Positions 62,337-64,000 of a DNA stretch of 64,000 bases are shown piece after piece. Below the pieces are notes generated by a model that worked only from the letters and a program-made list of their open reading frames with translations, searched no databases and was not told where the DNA came from. Numbering within the stretch: the stretch's first letter is position 1; each line of letters starts with the position of its first letter. The stretch lies in NCBI GenBank assembly GCA_965197545.1, contig CBDANJ010000008.1, positions 2,356,001 through 2,420,000 on the forward strand. Direction: 5' to 3'. Position numbers and translations under genes: made by a program. This DNA is from CATOSP01 sp965197545 (GTDB taxonomy: Bacteria > Chloroflexota > Dehalococcoidia > Lucifugimonadales > UBA3495).

Positions 62337-62605
62337 CCTAAACTGAAACCAAGGTGGGATATACATTTGCGGTGCGGTGAAAATCGGTTCGGGCGCTTCC
62401 GGTTAGTTCTTCCGCCCGTGCTTGGCGCACGGTCCGGCATCGCCGCTTGACTTCTTCCCGGCGATCGGCCAGGCGGGCGAAAAAGTCGCCCACTTTGTCC
62501 TGCATCACAGCCTTGGTGTCCAGGCACAAGTTGACGGCCACCTCCTGGGCGCACCCAGCCCCAAATGACTTCATCAGCGTTGAAGTCCGGGCTATAGCTG
62601 GGCAG

Positions 62606-62628
62606 GGCCTGCCCTCGTGAAAACGGGG
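62606..62628 (+). repeat. Short hairpin element in second IS630 (1)
   Basis: GGCCTGCCCTCGTGAAAACG + GGG; 23 bp. Excision joins RPVN to LPSYSPDFNADE, restoring the catalytic glutamate motif. Confidence 0.9.
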
Positions 62629-62883
62629 GTTCACCGGGCGCAGGCACAACTCCGGCGTGGCCAGGTGGGCCCGCACCGCCTCTCCCCGGTGGGCCGGGGC
62701 ATTGTCCCATATCACGTTCAACGGCTCGACGTGCCGCTCCATCAGCTGCCTGAGAAACGCCGCCGAAGTCTCCGCGTTGCTGTTCCCCTCCAGCTCCATC
62801 CATCCCACCTCCCCCGTCTCCAAGCAAACCGGCGAGTAGTAGCTGGCCTTTTCGCCATCGCGCGGGCTGCTGGGATCCACCAA

Positions 62884-62907
62884 AGCCTGCCCTCGTGGAA
62901 ACGGGGG
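62884..62907 (+). repeat. Short hairpin element in second IS630 (2)
   Basis: AGCCTGCCCTCGTGGAAACG + GGGG; 24 bp, in frame, excision joins KGESA to LVDPSSPRDG. Confidence 0.87.
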
Positions 62908-63114
62908 GGCCGACTCTCCTTTCAACACGACCTTGCCCCGCAGTTCGGCGTCCGCCCGGAAGTGGGCCTCATCGGCAAAGAATGTCTTGGCCCCGAACCT
63001 CCGCGCCCCGTCGGCCAGGTCGGCGTACTCCGCCACGAAGGACTCCCGTTTCCTCTCATCAACATTGACCAGCCGTTTCTTGGGCTGCTTCAGGACAAAC
63101 CCCAAACGATGCAG

Positions 63115-63136
63115 AGCCTGCCCCGTGGGGACGGGG
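63115..63136 (+). repeat. Short hairpin element in second IS630 (3)
   Basis: AGCCTG-CCCCGT-GGGG-ACGGGG; 22 bp, shifts the frame. Excision joins SCLNY to LHRLGFVL. Confidence 0.85.
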
Positions 63137-63611
63137 GTAGTTCAATCAACTGTTACGGCTGAGGCCGATGCCATAGCGTCTCGCGACAAACTGATGGACC
63201 ACCTTCCATTTCCAATTGGCCATGCCTATGCCTGCTGCAGGAGGTGGTTCCTGCACCGCTGCCCTCAACTCCGCTTGCTGCGCCTCGCTGAGCGCGGGAG
63301 CAACCCCCGGTCTGCTCGAAAATCAAAGCCCGAGCCCCGCCCTCGCTGAAGGCTGAAAGCCACCGCCCGATGGTATGGGGTCCCATTCCAGAGCCTGCGC
63401 CGCGGCCGAGTCGGTCCACCCTTGGGACAGCAGCCACAAGGCGTGCCACCGTTCCCGTTCCCGAGGCGTGGGCGACAGAATCAGGCGCCGGCGCAGATCC
63501 CGTGCATCCATATGCGACTGTTCGAGGAACCGCTCCATCTCCCTCGCACCCATTCCCAACCCCAAAATACAGAATGCAGCATATTTGGAAGATGCTGAGG
63601 GCTAAAGGCAT

Positions 63612-63896
63612 TGAGCCGTCGGCGGAGTGCGACTATCCGATTCTGAGTGCCACGGTCCATGCTTCATCATGGGGCGCTCGCTTCTATGGACGCACCTTGC
63701 CTGGAGACCCGGATCGCCTCTACCTCATCCGGCACCGGTTTACGACGCGTCTGCCGCCATCTCAGCAGGCCTTGTACTCCAAGGGACTTATCCACGGGCC
63801 ATTCAAGCGTTTCTTGTGAGCTGCGCTGCTTCGAGGATAAGTACGGTGGGGCAGTCGATAGGCAGACCGATACGCACCCTCAAGGACCTGACAGCA
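63612..63896. other. Intergenic, nothing recognised
   Basis: About 285 bp between the second IS630 and the element that starts at 63897. A plus frame ending near 63819 runs through it, but has no recognisable domain. Confidence 0.35.
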
Positions 63897-64000
63897 CTTA
63901 GAAACTATCTCAAAACCTGAACAAGATTTGGAATTTATGTTAGGGTGTGAATCAAAGATGTGTGAGGGTGTGGAGGTGGCGGATGGGTCGCAACGAAAGA
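63897..64000 (+). mobile_element. Left end of an insertion sequence, cut by the window edge
   Basis: CTTAGAAACTATCTCAAAAC matches the ends of the 73-bp element at 40943. A possible reading frame starts at ATG 63983 (MGRNER) and leaves the window. Family not determined. Confidence 0.55.

Larger units (their letters stand above)
62338..63553 (-). pseudogene. Second IS630-family transposase with three hairpin insertions
   Basis: N-terminal MDARDLRRRLILSPTPRERE, HTIGRWLSAFSEGGARALIF, GLSRNSCLNYLHRLGFVLKQ, FFADEAHFRADAELRGKVVL, PLNVIWDNAPAHRGEAV and PSYSPDFNADEVIWGW (DDE glutamate). Excising 22 bp (63115), 24 bp (62884) and 23 bp (62606) restores these joins exactly. Further frameshifts remain near 63390 and 63300. 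Clearly a different element from the IS630 at 57791. Confidence 0.86.

Overview
This 64 kb window comes from a bacterial chromosome that is moderately GC-rich by eye. The recO-recR-ybaB-dnaX-ybeY run, NadA/NadC, a stand-alone biotin carboxylase, small CMD-family and DinB proteins and a very heavy load of diverse insertion sequences (IS) would fit a Chloroflexota (Dehalococcoidia/SAR202-like or sponge-associated) genome. That taxonomic guess is inference from gene content only.

Layout. 1-4723 (minus): housekeeping block with the N-terminus of a biotin carboxylase, then recO, recR, ybaB, dnaX and ybeY, with short overlaps that suggest one transcript. 4969-17107: a 12 kb IS-rich island. Two copies of an IS4-type element (A and C) face each other as long inverted repeats. 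Between them lie a twice-frameshifted sugar epimerase, a membrane glycosyltransferase, a solute-binding-protein pseudogene cut by an ISAs1 element (itself hit by IS4 copy B), an MFS transporter and an IS66 remnant. 17294-23285: catabolic-looking genes (FAD oxidoreductase, class-C beta-lactamase-like hydrolase, Gfo/Idh/MocA oxidoreductase, alpha/beta hydrolase). 23887-32539: miaB-nadA, a Uma2 nuclease-like protein, two tandem retropepsin-like proteases, nadC, CMD and DinB proteins, dtd and an FmdB zinc ribbon. 32653-33503: nested miniature elements (MITEs). 33612-40934: metallo-hydrolase, rpsU, an unknown protein, aldolase, SDR, cysteine desulfurase, MOSC and PAC2 proteins. 40943-43442: IS5, several MITE families and tRNA-Gly(CCC). 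43443-52440: a NYN-domain pseudogene and a minus-strand series (larE, larB, MFS, CMD, thioredoxin/DUF255, epoxide hydrolase, MFS), then tRNA-Thr(CGT) with an integrase stub. 53051-64000: MITEs, a three-META-domain lipoprotein, and ISAs1, IS630, IS701 and a second IS630 element around one luciferase-like monooxygenase.

Main discovery. A family of tiny hairpin elements of about 22-25 bp runs through the mobile DNA. Each has a conserved foot AGCCTGCCC and a self-complementary stem closing on GGGG; the stem sequence differs between copies but stays paired. At least 17 copies interrupt transposase genes. In most, removing 22-25 bp restores a canonical reading frame or matches an empty sister copy; in IS630 (57791-59121) four separate copies must be removed. 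They also sit in MITEs, where an uninterrupted sister site exists in the window. The base before the foot is usually CAG, AAG or AA. None lies in an intact non-transposase gene here. They resemble REP-type repeats mobilised in trans, but no REP-associated transposase gene (RAYT, the Y1 family that moves REPs) is visible.

Secondary signals: a MITE family with 8-bp target duplications (three verified), an IS4-derived MITE, a 13-bp tandem repeat that differs between otherwise nearly identical IS copies, tandem aspartic proteases, LarB/LarE without LarC or LarA in the window, and two genes each broken by a single in-frame stop codon.
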